This document shows, one piece after another, positions 35,892 through 44,784 of a DNA stretch of 64,000 nucleotides. The notes under the pieces are model-generated. The model searched no databases. It was not told the DNA's origin and saw only the letters and a list, made by a program, of their open reading frames with translations. Source of the stretch: JADJEI01 sp035328465. Its GTDB lineage: Bacteria > Bacteroidota > Ignavibacteria > Ignavibacteriales > Ignavibacteriaceae. Within the stretch, counting starts at the first letter, position 1. Each line of letters begins with the position of its first letter. Both the position numbers and the translations under genes were made by a program. The stretch covers positions 1-64,000 of the forward strand of contig DAOLIQ010000004.1 in NCBI GenBank assembly GCA_035328465.1. The letters are read 5' to 3'.

Positions 35892-36384
35892 TTTTGCTCC
35901 TCTTAACTTTTTACATACTATTAAATAAAAAGGAAAGTTCAATTCTGCTCGGCAAATGCCGCGAAAAAGAAATTTTTCTTAAGTAAAATGCAGGGATAAT
36001 ATTTAAACCGAACAAACTCACAAATAAAATTACCTTTCGGGTTTTAACTTATTGAAAAACGATTTTAATATCAAGGCTGGAATACGGCTAAAGCTGATTT
36101 GGTAATTGGTTATCTACGAACTGAAGAGGCAGTTGCGTAACTCAGGAAAAAACATTGCGAGTTCTCGCTGCGCTTAGTGGAGAACGAAGCAAGCTTAAAG
36201 AGATTGCTTCGCTCCCAAAGCGTCGCTCGCAATGACTGGAACAGCCTCTAAAGCTCGCGGCAATGCGATTAAAAAAAGGCTGACTCCGTTAGCTAACGGA
36301 TCACGGGAATGACACGTAAAGCTTGATTTTTAAGGCGCCTCTATTATCAATTCTTTACCAAGAAATAAAGGAATGAAAATTCGT
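35892..36384. other. Intergenic region rich in small repeats
   Basis: About 490 nt between two minus-strand genes. It holds the palindromic element at 36125-36249, a 16-bp perfect palindrome TCCGTTAGCTAACGGA at 36285-36300, and the direct repeat at 36348-36414. No gene was recognised. Confidence 0.6.
36125..36249. repeat. Nested palindromic element with CATTGCGAG / CTCGCAATG ends
   Basis: Outer arms AGAGGCAGTTGC (36125) and GAACAGCCTCT (to 36249) are imperfectly inverted. Inside, CATTGCGAG at 36153-36161 and CTCGCAATG at 36226-36234 are perfect inverses. The interior carries GAACGAAGCAAGC and AGATTGCTTCGCTCCC. The CATTGCGAG...GCTTCGCTCC pattern is a well-known class of dispersed intergenic palindrome in bacterial genomes. 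It has no coding capacity, so it is a MITE/REP-like element. Confidence 0.65.
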
Positions 36385-36414
36385 TCATTCCGTTACCAAT
36401 TCTTTACCAAGAAA
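36348..36414. repeat. 18-bp direct repeat duplicating the 3' end of the DPP IV gene
   Basis: CAATTCTTTACCAAGAAA occurs at 36348-36365 and again at 36397-36414, the latter inside the last codons of the peptidase gene (encoding FLGKELV). A GGAATGAA/TTCATTCC hairpin lies between the copies. Confidence 0.7.
36368..36392 (-). terminator. Hairpin overlapping the DPP IV stop codon
   Basis: On the minus strand GGAATGAA-CGAATT-TTCATTCC is followed by TTTATTTC; the stop codon (36387-36385) lies in the 5' arm. Confidence 0.55.
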
Positions 36415-38562
36415 ATTTTTAAACCAGAATTGAACTTGTTCTCTGATTGCATGATTAAATTTGGGCCAACCTACTCCATGTCTTTCGTTCGGATATAACA
36501 TCAACTCAAAATCTTTATTTAAAGTAGTTAGTTTATCTACCAACTGAATTGTGTTTTGCATGTGAACATTGTCATCCATTGTCCCATGAGTAATTAGTAA
36601 ATGACCCTTATAATTATCCGCGTGTGTAATAGATGAGGCGAAATTGTATCCATCCGGGTTTTCTTCAGGCGTGTCCATATATCGCTCAGTATAAATATCA
36701 TCATAAAGACGAAAATCTGTAACAGAATATTCTGCAACTCCATGTGTGAAATAATCGGCACCGTAAGTGAGAGCCATACATGTTACGTACCCACCATAAC
36801 TTCCGCCGGTAATTCCGATTTTAGTTTCGTCAACAAATGATTTTGACCGAAGCCATTTGACTGCTTCAATATAATCGTGCATTTCCCACTTACCTAAATT
36901 GCGGTGCATAAAGTCAGTTCCCTTTTTTCCGAAATGCCCCGAACCTCTATGGTCAACACTCATATAAATAATTCCATTTTGAGCCAAGTAATAACTGTTC
37001 AGCCAAAACTCAAATGAGTTACTCACGGTAGGTGCACCCGGTCCGCCGTAAATATCAATAACAACGGGATATTTTTTTGAGTCATCAAAATCAGGAGGTA
37101 AAATCCACTTAACTGGTAAATCGAATCCGTCGCCCGAAGGAATTGTAAATAACTCTGCATGGCCAAGTTTGTACTCATTCATTGAAGGAAGTTTTTGATC
37201 GCCAAGTTTCTTAATAATTTTTCCACTCTTATCAAGTAGATTAATTAAGCGGGGTTGGTTAATACTGCTGAATCTATCAATTATAAATGATCCTCCCGGA
37301 GAAACATTGCAAGAGTGCGTGCCGGCTTCAAATGTATATTGATATATCTCATCACCGTCGAGAGTTGAAGAATAAAACTGTGTCTCGGTTGATTTATCTT
37401 TTGAAGCGTGATAATAGATCAACCCGGTTATCTCATCCACAAAAGAAATATCTGTCACAGCCCCTTCGCCGGAGGTAATTTTGGAAATTAGTTTCCAGTT
37501 TTTATCATAATAATAAATATTTTTCCATCCATCAATATCGGAGCGGATTAAAAAGCCGTTTCCATTTTTAAAAACATACACGTCTTCTAAAAATTCTACC
37601 CACGTTGGCTGAGTCTCCTGATAGACTAAATTTCTTTTCCCATTAGTTGGGTCAGAGGAAAATATTTTTAGGGTGTCCTGTCCCCTGTTTATCCATTGAT
37701 AGAAAAGTTGTTTACTGTCAGCGTTCCAAAAAATCCAAGCTACATAACGATCAACATTTTCGTCCGTTTCAATCCATGTTGTTGAACCGCTATTTATATC
37801 GGCGACACCAAGTTTGACTATAGGATTGGGATCGCCAGCTTTGGGGTAATGTTCCCACTCAAGTTCACCATGAATTCCATCGGCACGAAATAGTGGAAAT
37901 TTTGGAACCGGTGAATCATCAAACCGTAAATAAGCAATCATCTCGCTGTTTGGCGACCAATAAAACGCCGCATAATTTGAAGCCCTTCCAAGTATTTCTT
38001 CATAATAAACCCACGAAGCATAGCCATTATAAATTTCATCTGTGCCGTCAAATGTAAGCTGCTTCTCTTGACCCGATTGAACATTTACAAAAAATAAATT
38101 ATTTGCACGTGTAAATGCAATCTTATTTCCGTCTGGAGAAAATTTAGGATTTTTTTCCTCTTGGATATTTTCAGTTAATCGTTTAAAAATGTTTTCTTTA
38201 AGGGAGTAGTAATAAATATCACTATCAAAAACGAAACAGTAATTATTTCGATCTTCAGTAACATCATCATACCGTTCTAACGAGAATCCCACAGGAAGAT
38301 TTTTATTTACTTCAGAATAATTGATTAAAGATTCCTCCCCGCCAGTTTCAGCATCTACTTTAAATAACACTGAATTGCCATCAATGATTTTAGTTTCAAG
38401 GTAATGGTTATCATCAAACCAACCCTGCAGGCGCGGCAATGGCCCAAGTAACCTCGGTTCGCCTCTTGAATATACTTGTTTGTAAGTGAGTTGTTTATCT
38501 TGGGCATTGATAAGGAAAGAAAGGATAAGAAAAAGCCCTATTGATATCTGCAATTTTTTCAT
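36385..38562 (-). CDS. Dipeptidyl peptidase IV (S9B), exported
   Basis: 725 residues with a signal peptide (MKKLQISIGLFLILSFLINAQ). The N-terminal DPP IV beta-propeller is visible (FSPDGNKIAFTRANNLFFV, WSPNSEMIAYLRFDDSPVPKF). The C-terminal alpha/beta hydrolase has its nucleophile in GITGGSYGGY (Ser near 587), the Asp in HGTMDDNVH and the His in NERHGVGW near 694. The double-Glu dipeptide-binding motif is seen as YYEEILGRASNYAAFYWSP. It releases Xaa-Pro dipeptides from peptide N-termini in the periplasm. TTGGAGCATTC precedes the ATG. Confidence 0.94.
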   Translation of the reverse strand: MKKLQISIGLFLILSFLINAQDKQLTYKQVYSRGEPRLLGPLPRLQGWFDDNHYLETKIIDGNSVLFKVDAETGGEESLINYSEVNKNLPVGFSLERYDDVTEDRNNYCFVFDSDIYYYSLKENIFKRLTENIQEEKNPKFSPDGNKIAFTRANNLFFVNVQSGQEKQLTFDGTDEIYNGYASWVYYEEILGRASNYAAFYWSPNSEMIAYLRFDDSPVPKFPLFRADGIHGELEWEHYPKAGDPNPIVKLGVADINSGSTTWIETDENVDRYVAWIFWNADSKQLFYQWINRGQDTLKIFSSDPTNGKRNLVYQETQPTWVEFLEDVYVFKNGNGFLIRSDIDGWKNIYYYDKNWKLISKITSGEGAVTDISFVDEITGLIYYHASKDKSTETQFYSSTLDGDEIYQYTFEAGTHSCNVSPGGSFIIDRFSSINQPRLINLLDKSGKIIKKLGDQKLPSMNEYKLGHAELFTIPSGDGFDLPVKWILPPDFDDSKKYPVVIDIYGGPGAPTVSNSFEFWLNSYYLAQNGIIYMSVDHRGSGHFGKKGTDFMHRNLGKWEMHDYIEAVKWLRSKSFVDETKIGITGGSYGGYVTCMALTYGADYFTHGVAEYSVTDFRLYDDIYTERYMDTPEENPDGYNFASSITHADNYKGHLLITHGTMDDNVHMQNTIQLVDKLTTLNKDFELMLYPNERHGVGWPKFNHAIREQVQFWFKNFLGKELVTE

Positions 38563-38674
38563 GAATGCTCCAATAGTAATAATGATTTAATGCTTAAAAA
38601 TAATAATTAAACACTTCTGCTGAAGGCATTTTTTATAAAAAAACTCGAATAAATATAAGGCTTGAAGATTTGAA

Positions 38675-38959
38675 TCAACTTCCTATTATCACATCTTGGA
38701 ATTCGGAATGTCTTTCTAGAAATGTCCAGATATAGGGGCAGGTGGGTATTACGATTAGAGAGTTCTCGCGGGCATAATTAAATGCTTCCTTAACAATTTC
38801 CGAAGCGATCCCTCTACCGCGAAAATCATAAGGAACATAAGTATAATATAGGTCTATTGTATCCTCCCCCCGCATACGATACCTCAGATAACATTCTTTG
38901 CCATCAACAATTGCAATAAACTTCTTGTTTTCGATATCGTGTGTTACTTCAATCTGCAT
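38675..38959 (-). CDS. Small GNAT-type N-acetyltransferase (YjdJ-like)
   Basis: 94 residues, the short GNAT form. The acetyl-CoA loop is seen in YVPYDFRGRGIASEIVKEAF (near 41-60), and the conserved end TCPYIWTFLERHSEFQDVI matches the COG2388 group, which lacks the N-terminal half of a usual GNAT. GAGGAAGTTTT precedes the ATG. The substrate is unknown. The gene stands alone between DPP IV and the HAD gene. Confidence 0.85.
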   Translation of the reverse strand: MQIEVTHDIENKKFIAIVDGKECYLRYRMRGEDTIDLYYTYVPYDFRGRGIASEIVKEAFNYARENSLIVIPTCPYIWTFLERHSEFQDVIIGS

Positions 38960-39087
38960 AAAACTTCCTCAATTGATTTTTATGTAAAAATTATAACGTG
39001 TTGTAGATTATTTGAATATTTGTTGGTGCTAATAAAATGAACTTTTTAGAAATAGTCAATATTGATTTTAATACTAATAATTATTTT

Positions 39088-39699
39088 TTATAAGACTTCT
39101 CTTATTTGAAACTCTTGAAGTAGATTTTCATAGCTGACAAAATTTATGGCATCCCAACCTAATTTAATTGCAGCATCGCTGTATTCTTTTACATCATCGA
39201 TGAATAAATGCTCAGCAGGGGTATAGCCTGATATTTTTTCAACTGCACGATAAATCTTTTCTTCGGGTTTAACCGCCCCCACCTCATGCGAAAGAATTAA
39301 TTTATCAAAGTGTTTTAGAAAGTCAAACTTTTCCCAGCCGTATTTTTTATGAATTGAATTCGTATTTGAAAGCAAAATCAATTTATAATTTTTTTTAAAC
39401 TGAGTAAGTAAATTTGCAACGTCCTGGTTAACTCTGAATATTTCAGAAAAAAATCGACAAAAAGTTTCGCTGTCAATTTTATGATCAAGGATATTCAGCA
39501 TTTTATCAATGAACTGTATCTCTGTCATCACGCCACTTTCGAAACTGCGGTGGATATGATAATTAATTTTGTAATCGGCTAAAAATTTTTCCCCCAGTCC
39601 TGATGAAACTTTGTTTAGGCGATCAGTCATTATTTTATAATCAAACGGAATTAGAACGTTGCCAAGGTCAAATACGATTACAGAGTATTTCCGATTCAT
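39088..39699 (-). CDS. HAD-family phosphatase (YihX-like)
   Basis: 203 residues. Motif I is VFDLGNVLIPF (nucleophile Asp11, with Gly in place of the usual second Asp, as in YihX-type sugar-phosphate phosphatases). Motif II is ILLSNTN, motif III Lys in GAVKPEEKIY, motif IV FIDDVKEYSDAA. A helical cap lies at about 17-85. It likely hydrolyses a small phosphorylated metabolite in the cytoplasm. It starts 8 bp after the LolA-like gene (39708) on the same strand, so they should be cotranscribed. Confidence 0.88.
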   Translation of the reverse strand: MNRKYSVIVFDLGNVLIPFDYKIMTDRLNKVSSGLGEKFLADYKINYHIHRSFESGVMTEIQFIDKMLNILDHKIDSETFCRFFSEIFRVNQDVANLLTQFKKNYKLILLSNTNSIHKKYGWEKFDFLKHFDKLILSHEVGAVKPEEKIYRAVEKISGYTPAEHLFIDDVKEYSDAAIKLGWDAINFVSYENLLQEFQIREVL

Positions 39700-39707
39700 A
39701 TTACAAT

Positions 39708-40484
39708 TTATTTGATTGTGAACAATTCATCTTTTAATCCTGAGTTTGTTTTAATTGAACTAACATTAAACTCAAGCTGTTGGGCACCAAAGGACTGTTT
39801 AATTCTAAAGGGATATTTAACACCGTTCACTGGCTTGTAATCATAGAAAAAAGTCTGCTGATCAAAAGAACCTTGCTTGGTAATAACCTTTTTTTCTTCT
39901 TTCACTTTATAGCCTAATTCAGCATCGAAGAATTGAGTCCAATTTGTTCCGCCCGGTAAAGTGAATCTAACTTCATAACAATTTTTAGTCTCTATCATTT
40001 TCATTCCAACTAAAGTAATTTTAACTCCATATTCAGCGGGATGAAGAATCCAATCAAGAGTTGCTTCTGCTCTTAATTTCTCAAGTTCTTCGTCCAAAAT
40101 TTCAATTTCATTTTCTCCGGTTGACATTACACCTTTTTGCCCATCGAAAAGTAATTGCTGATTGAAGGTACCGAATTTTATATCCTGCTTTAATTTATTG
40201 GGTGATTTCTGATAGGAAACAATCGTAACGTTCTGCCCTTGAACAGTGCCTCGCATAACGGTCGTGCGGTCAAGAACATTTTTAATTGAATCTGAGCCAC
40301 CAATAGACGCAATGTATTTCTGAATTACTGAATCAGCAGTGAAATCTTTCGGAATGACTAAACTATCTGCGTTCGTAATCGTATCAGAATCACTAATGAT
40401 GTAGTTAGTTATGTACCCAGAGGCAGGTGGGAAATATATAAGCAAAAGTATTACAATAATTTTTAGAATTTTTTTTAATTGCAT
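39708..40484 (-). CDS. Exported LolA-like fold protein
   Basis: 258 residues from ATG 40484 (MQLKKILKIIVILLLIYF), with AAAGGTCCCAAAA upstream; a longer frame to 40583 lacks a ribosome site. One N-terminal signal or anchor helix. The motif VIQKYIASIGGSDSIKNV opens a single beta-rich domain (RGTVQGQNVTIVSYQKSPNKL, QLLFDGQKGVMST, YEVRFTLPGGTNWTQFFDAELGYKV) that matches the outer-membrane lipoprotein-sorting-like fold. In this phylum the same domain often follows M16 peptidases. The role is unknown; it might bind a lipid or hydrophobic peptide. Confidence 0.65.
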   Translation of the reverse strand: MQLKKILKIIVILLLIYFPPASGYITNYIISDSDTITNADSLVIPKDFTADSVIQKYIASIGGSDSIKNVLDRTTVMRGTVQGQNVTIVSYQKSPNKLKQDIKFGTFNQQLLFDGQKGVMSTGENEIEILDEELEKLRAEATLDWILHPAEYGVKITLVGMKMIETKNCYEVRFTLPGGTNWTQFFDAELGYKVKEEKKVITKQGSFDQQTFFYDYKPVNGVKYPFRIKQSFGAQQLEFNVSSIKTNSGLKDELFTIK

Positions 40485-40678
40485 TTTTGGGACCTTTAAT
40501 ATTCTTTTTTCGATAGGACAAAATAGGAACTCCTCTTTAAATATTGAAGCAAATGCCGCATGAAATGTCAGGTGAATATACATTCCTTGAAATTATTTGA
40601 CCACTTGTCAATTTGATCTTTTCAAAATGAAGGAAGAAACATATTTTAGTGCAAGGTAAATTCAATTAATAAATTATT

Positions 40679-43093
40679 ATGAAAACAATTTTCTTTCTTT
40701 TGGTGTTTATTTTTTATCAGTCAATTTTATTTTCGCAAAACGATTACTTTGTTCGCGGTAAAGTTACCGATGCAGCTAACAACCAACCATTACCATTTGC
40801 AAATATTAGAGTTAATAAAACAACTCTTGGTACTTCAGCAAACGCTGAAGGCAATTATGAATTGAAACTTGCTCAAGGCAAATACGATTTAATTGTTTCA
40901 TATATTGGATTTAATTCGGATACTATTTCAATCAATCTTGATTCAGATAAAAGTGAAATTGTCTTTTCACTTTTGCAATCCAAAGTGGATCTGCCCGAAA
41001 TAGTGATTCTTCCGGGCGAAAACCCCGCCCTCGAAATAATAAGAAAAGCAATTTTGAAAAAGCATGAACGGGAATTGAAAATTAATGATTATGAATTCGA
41101 GTCTTACACAAAAGGACTTGTGAGATCACAGAACGAAATATCGGCAGGCAATAACAGCGTGGGGATTGGCATCGGAGCAGATTCGAGCGAATTGAAAATC
41201 ACAGGTATTCTTGAAAATCAAAGTAAAGGATATTTTAAAAAGCCTGATAACTTCAAGGAAATTATTCTTGCAAGAAAACAAAGTTCAAATTTTCCTGCCT
41301 CAATAAATATTCTTACCGGTGGAAGATTCATCCAAAATTTTTATGATGATGAAGTGAATTTTTTCGGCAGTGATCTGCCCGGACCTTTAGCAGAAAACGC
41401 ACTCGAGTATTATTATTTCTACATTGAAAAAACTGCAGCGATTGATAACAGAATAGTATTCCAAATTTACATGTCTCCCGATGATAAGAATGACCCTGGT
41501 TTTGAAGGACGTATTTTTATTGCCGACAGTACTTTCGATTTAATTAAAGTTGATGTGCAGTTAAATCGAGCTGCCAATATCGGTGGAATTTTTGATACGA
41601 TAAATATCTTTCAGCAGTTTTCTAAGTTCGATGAGTCTGTTTATATGCCTGTTGATTATAGATTATTTATTAAGGCAAATTTTATGGGGCTTGCAAAGTT
41701 TGGTTTTGAAATGAATACTATCCTTTATAATTATAAAATCAATAACAGCATTAGTAATGATATTTTTAATAAAGCCATAATTACAGTTCTTCCGGAAGCC
41801 GATGAAAAAGATTCAACATATTGGTTCACTACACAAACGATCCCAAATACAGCTGAAGAGCAATTAGCTTATGAGAGAATTGATAGCATTAAAAATGTGC
41901 CGAAAAGTTTTTGGGATGATTTTTCTATTTTCTCAACAAAAATGAATCTTTCTGAAAATGTCTCAACAAGTGCTCCGCTAAGTATGTACCACTTCAACAG
42001 GATTGAAGGACATTCTATTGATTATGGTTTATGGTTATATGAATTAAATAACAGACGAATGAGTTTTTCACTCAATACCAACTACGGCTTTTCCGACAAG
42101 AAATTCAAATGGAATTTTAGTTCGAAAGTTCTACTTGGAGATTATAGAACTATCAGTATGAATCTGAATCTCTTTAACAAATTAAAAATCCTGTTTGATA
42201 AAAGTGAAAATTATAACGAACTAACAAGTACGTTTCTTTCGCTGATTTCTAAATACGAATTTAGAGATTACTACTACTCACAAGGAGGCGGTATAAATTT
42301 AGAGGGAGAAGTTTTTCCGGTACTAAAACTTCGAATAGGATTTGATCACTCGAAAGATTTGACTGCTGAAAATAAGACTAATGTTTCTTTATTTTATGAT
42401 AAGAAAATTTATAAGGCTAATCTGCCTATAAACGAAGTTAAAATAAATTCCGTTTCAAGCGGCTTTACAATTGATTTCAGGGATTACATTGAAGATGGTT
42501 ACTTCAGAAATAGAGTTTCTTTTGGAAAATCTTTTGTAATGCTTTCGGGTGATGTCACTTATTCATCTGAAAATTTTTTAAAATCGGATTTGGATTTCAC
42601 AACTTACGAATTGAAGTTCAGCGGCACTTTGCAAAACTTCAGAAATTCATCTTTAAGATTTTTAATTTACGGGATGTATAACGATGGCACTCTGCCATAT
42701 CAAAAATTATTCTCACTGCCGGGAAATATTGATTTAACTTCCCAGGAATTTACATTCAGGACTTTGAATCTGAACCAAGTTGTTGGCGAAAGAGTTTTAA
42801 CGATAAATATTGAACAAAACTGGCATGATGAAATATTCAAAATTTTGAATTTACCTTTTCTAAGCAAACTACAACTTCAATTAAACACATTTATTAATAT
42901 GGCGATTGTAGAAACAGGAGAAAATACCAGATCAATTCTTCCGAACAATATTAATTTTTTCCCCCATCCATTTTATGAAGCAGGATTTGGAATCGCTCAA
43001 CCATTGATCCCATTAAAAATTGAATTTGCCTGGAAATTAAATCATAGAGGAGAGAATAATTTTAGAATCGGAATTAATTCATTTATTTTTTAA
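40679..43093 (+). CDS. DUF5686 outer-membrane protein with carboxypeptidase-regulatory-like domain
   Basis: 804 residues with a signal peptide (MKTIFFLLVFIFYQSILFSQ). Residues 24-100 form a CarboxypepD_reg-like beta-sandwich (VRGKVTDAANNQPLPFANIRV...GTSANAEGNYEL), as in TonB-dependent receptors. This is followed by a DUF5686 region (ALEIIRKAILKKHER, YEFESYTKG) and a long C-terminal beta-barrel ending in an aromatic residue (RIGINSFIF). No TonB plug is present. It is probably a surface barrel for transport or assembly. Transcription is divergent from the LolA-like gene. Confidence 0.82.
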   Translation: MKTIFFLLVFIFYQSILFSQNDYFVRGKVTDAANNQPLPFANIRVNKTTLGTSANAEGNYELKLAQGKYDLIVSYIGFNSDTISINLDSDKSEIVFSLLQSKVDLPEIVILPGENPALEIIRKAILKKHERELKINDYEFESYTKGLVRSQNEISAGNNSVGIGIGADSSELKITGILENQSKGYFKKPDNFKEIILARKQSSNFPASINILTGGRFIQNFYDDEVNFFGSDLPGPLAENALEYYYFYIEKTAAIDNRIVFQIYMSPDDKNDPGFEGRIFIADSTFDLIKVDVQLNRAANIGGIFDTINIFQQFSKFDESVYMPVDYRLFIKANFMGLAKFGFEMNTILYNYKINNSISNDIFNKAIITVLPEADEKDSTYWFTTQTIPNTAEEQLAYERIDSIKNVPKSFWDDFSIFSTKMNLSENVSTSAPLSMYHFNRIEGHSIDYGLWLYELNNRRMSFSLNTNYGFSDKKFKWNFSSKVLLGDYRTISMNLNLFNKLKILFDKSENYNELTSTFLSLISKYEFRDYYYSQGGGINLEGEVFPVLKLRIGFDHSKDLTAENKTNVSLFYDKKIYKANLPINEVKINSVSSGFTIDFRDYIEDGYFRNRVSFGKSFVMLSGDVTYSSENFLKSDLDFTTYELKFSGTLQNFRNSSLRFLIYGMYNDGTLPYQKLFSLPGNIDLTSQEFTFRTLNLNQVVGERVLTINIEQNWHDEIFKILNLPFLSKLQLQLNTFINMAIVETGENTRSILPNNINFFPHPFYEAGFGIAQPLIPLKIEFAWKLNHRGENNFRIGINSFIF

Positions 43094-43216
43094 AGACTTT
43101 TGAATAATAGATTTCTAACTGTCTGTCATTTTCACGCAAGCATGAATCTACTTAATTATCATTAGACTCCTGTTTGCACAGGAATGACGGGTTAAATTTT
43201 TCAGAAGTCTCTTTTA
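43092..43216. repeat. Nested inverted-repeat element
   Basis: Outer arms AAAGACTTTTGAA (43092-43104) and TTTCAGAAGTCTC (around 43198-43211) are imperfect inverses. Inner arms of about 26 nt, GTCATTTTCACGCAAGCATG... (from 43124) and ...GTTTGCACAGGAATGAC (to 43189), also pair with mismatches. The GTCATTCC...GCAAGCAGGAATCTA type is a common dispersed intergenic palindrome. It is noncoding. Confidence 0.55.
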
Positions 43217-43217
43217 A

Positions 43218-43244
43218 TAAAAAAGCGCTCCAAAAGAGCGCTTA
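43218..43244 (-). terminator. Terminator of the RRM protein gene
   Basis: On the minus strand AAGCGCTC-TTTTG-GAGCGCTT runs into TTTTATT, 24 bp after the stop. Confidence 0.85.
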
Positions 43245-43267
43245 AGAATTGGCAAGAAACCTTTGAA

Positions 43268-43522
43268 TCATTTTTCCTTTGGCTTTGCTTCGCTTACAAT
43301 AATGTTACGTCCATTTACTTCCGTACCATTCAATGCTGTGATAGCTGCACTTGCTTCGGATTCATTTTCCATTTCAACAAATCCAAATCCTCTCGATTTA
43401 CCGGTCTGACGATCGGTAACAACTTTTGCAGAAACAACTGCACCTTGAGATTCAAATAATTCTCTCAAGGTTTTGTCATTAACTGCCCAGGGAAGACTCC
43501 CTATAAACAATTTAGTACTCAC
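43268..43522 (-). CDS. RNA-recognition-motif (RRM) RNA-binding protein
   Basis: 84 residues, a single RRM. RNP2 is LFIGSLPWAV (5-14) and RNP1 is KSRGFGFVEM (about 43-52), both with the aromatic residues that stack on RNA bases. The C-terminus is short and basic/acidic (SEAKPKEK). Proteins of this kind in Bacteroidota and cyanobacteria often respond to cold. The start is a GTG at 43522 with AGAGGTCAGTTC upstream. It is monocistronic with its own terminator and a GC-rich hairpin in the leader (43558-43571). Confidence 0.93.
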   Translation of the reverse strand: MSTKLFIGSLPWAVNDKTLRELFESQGAVVSAKVVTDRQTGKSRGFGFVEMENESEASAAITALNGTEVNGRNIIVSEAKPKEK

Positions 43523-43557
43523 GAACTGACCTCTGAAAAAATAGTGAAAAAAAAACT

Positions 43558-43571
43558 CGGTGCTTTCACCG
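43558..43571 (-). promoter_or_regulatory. Leader hairpin upstream of the RRM gene
   Basis: On the minus strand CGGTG-AAAG-CACCG forms a compact 5-bp hairpin 36 nt before the GTG start in an otherwise AT-rich leader. The structure is seen; a regulatory role (for example autoregulation) is only inferred. Confidence 0.3.
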
Positions 43572-43813
43572 CACTAAAACTTAGTACAAAACTATTCAAA
43601 AAACAAAAACTTTTTAATTTATTCACACTTTTTTCTCGCCCCATTTTTACCTTAAAACAAATTACTCCCAGTAAGAGGAATGTCAGATTTAATTCTTCAA
43701 AAGTCTTTATATAACAAAAAATACTTTCAAGAATATTCCTGCGTTAATTACTGCTTACTTATTATTTTATGATTCAATTTTAGAAATTTTTAAATTAAAA
43801 ATATTTTAATACA

Positions 43814-44611
43814 ATGTCAGAGGAGAATAAAAAATATAAGCGAAAACCAGGGCAGGAAAGAGACGAGATCGTTGGCAAAGTAGAATATTATCGGCAGTTC
43901 AGTTCAAAATTATTGAACAACAAAAGAGACATTCTTGTCTGGCTGCCAAATGGTTACAACCCCCAAAAACAGCCTGATAAAAATTATCCGGTCCTTTACA
44001 TGCACGATGGTCAGAATATTATTGACCCTAAAACTTCTTTTGCCGGAAAAGACTGGCGAATTGATGAAACTATAACAAAACTTATCCGACAAAAAAAGAT
44101 GAAGGAAATAATTGTCGTAGGAATCTATAACACCCCTGATCGATTGGAGGAGTATAGTTGGAGTGATAGAGGGCAGAAATATTTGAATTTTATAATTGAC
44201 GAGTTAAAACCTTTTATAGATTCTGAATATAAAACGAAGAAAGGAAAAGAAGACACTGCTATAATGGGCTCGTCTATGGGGGGATTAATTTCATTTTATG
44301 CTGCGTGGCACTACCCGGAAATTTTTTCGATGGCTGGCTGCCTTTCAAGTTCATTCTATTTTAATAACGACAGAAGTATTAAACAAGTTGAATTATACAA
44401 CGGTCCAAAAAAGCATGTGAAATTTTACATCGATCATGGTGAGGATGGGTTAATCAGAGGGCAGAAAATGTTCTGCTTGCTTACTCAAAAAGGTTACGTA
44501 ATCGGTACAGATATCGACTATTACTACGTTCCCGGCGCAGAGCATAATGAAAAAGAGTGGGCAGCAAGATTAGAGAGACCGTTGTTATTCTTTTTTAAAG
44601 AGAAGAAATAG
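43814..44611 (+). CDS. Esterase-D-like alpha/beta hydrolase
   Basis: 265 residues without a signal peptide. COG2819-type features: RDILVWLPNGYNP, YPVLYMHDGQNIID, the nucleophile elbow IMGSSMGGLISFYAA (Ser near 153), the Asp in YIDHGEDG and the His in VPGAEHNEKEW. Close relatives hydrolyse acyl or siderophore/feruloyl esters. The gene stands alone, so the substrate is open. Confidence 0.85.
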   Translation: MSEENKKYKRKPGQERDEIVGKVEYYRQFSSKLLNNKRDILVWLPNGYNPQKQPDKNYPVLYMHDGQNIIDPKTSFAGKDWRIDETITKLIRQKKMKEIIVVGIYNTPDRLEEYSWSDRGQKYLNFIIDELKPFIDSEYKTKKGKEDTAIMGSSMGGLISFYAAWHYPEIFSMAGCLSSSFYFNNDRSIKQVELYNGPKKHVKFYIDHGEDGLIRGQKMFCLLTQKGYVIGTDIDYYYVPGAEHNEKEWAARLERPLLFFFKEKK

Positions 44612-44784
44612 CTATTTACATAATTCACTGAGAGTGATATCGATTTTTCGGAAGAGCTAAGCATTCAATGAAATTATTTTATTGTCAAATATTAGGAATG
44701 CTTCATAGCCGAATTGTTTTCTGAAGTGTTAATTTACCGATAGTCAACTTAAATTAATTTATAAATTTATTTAAAGGTCATTTT

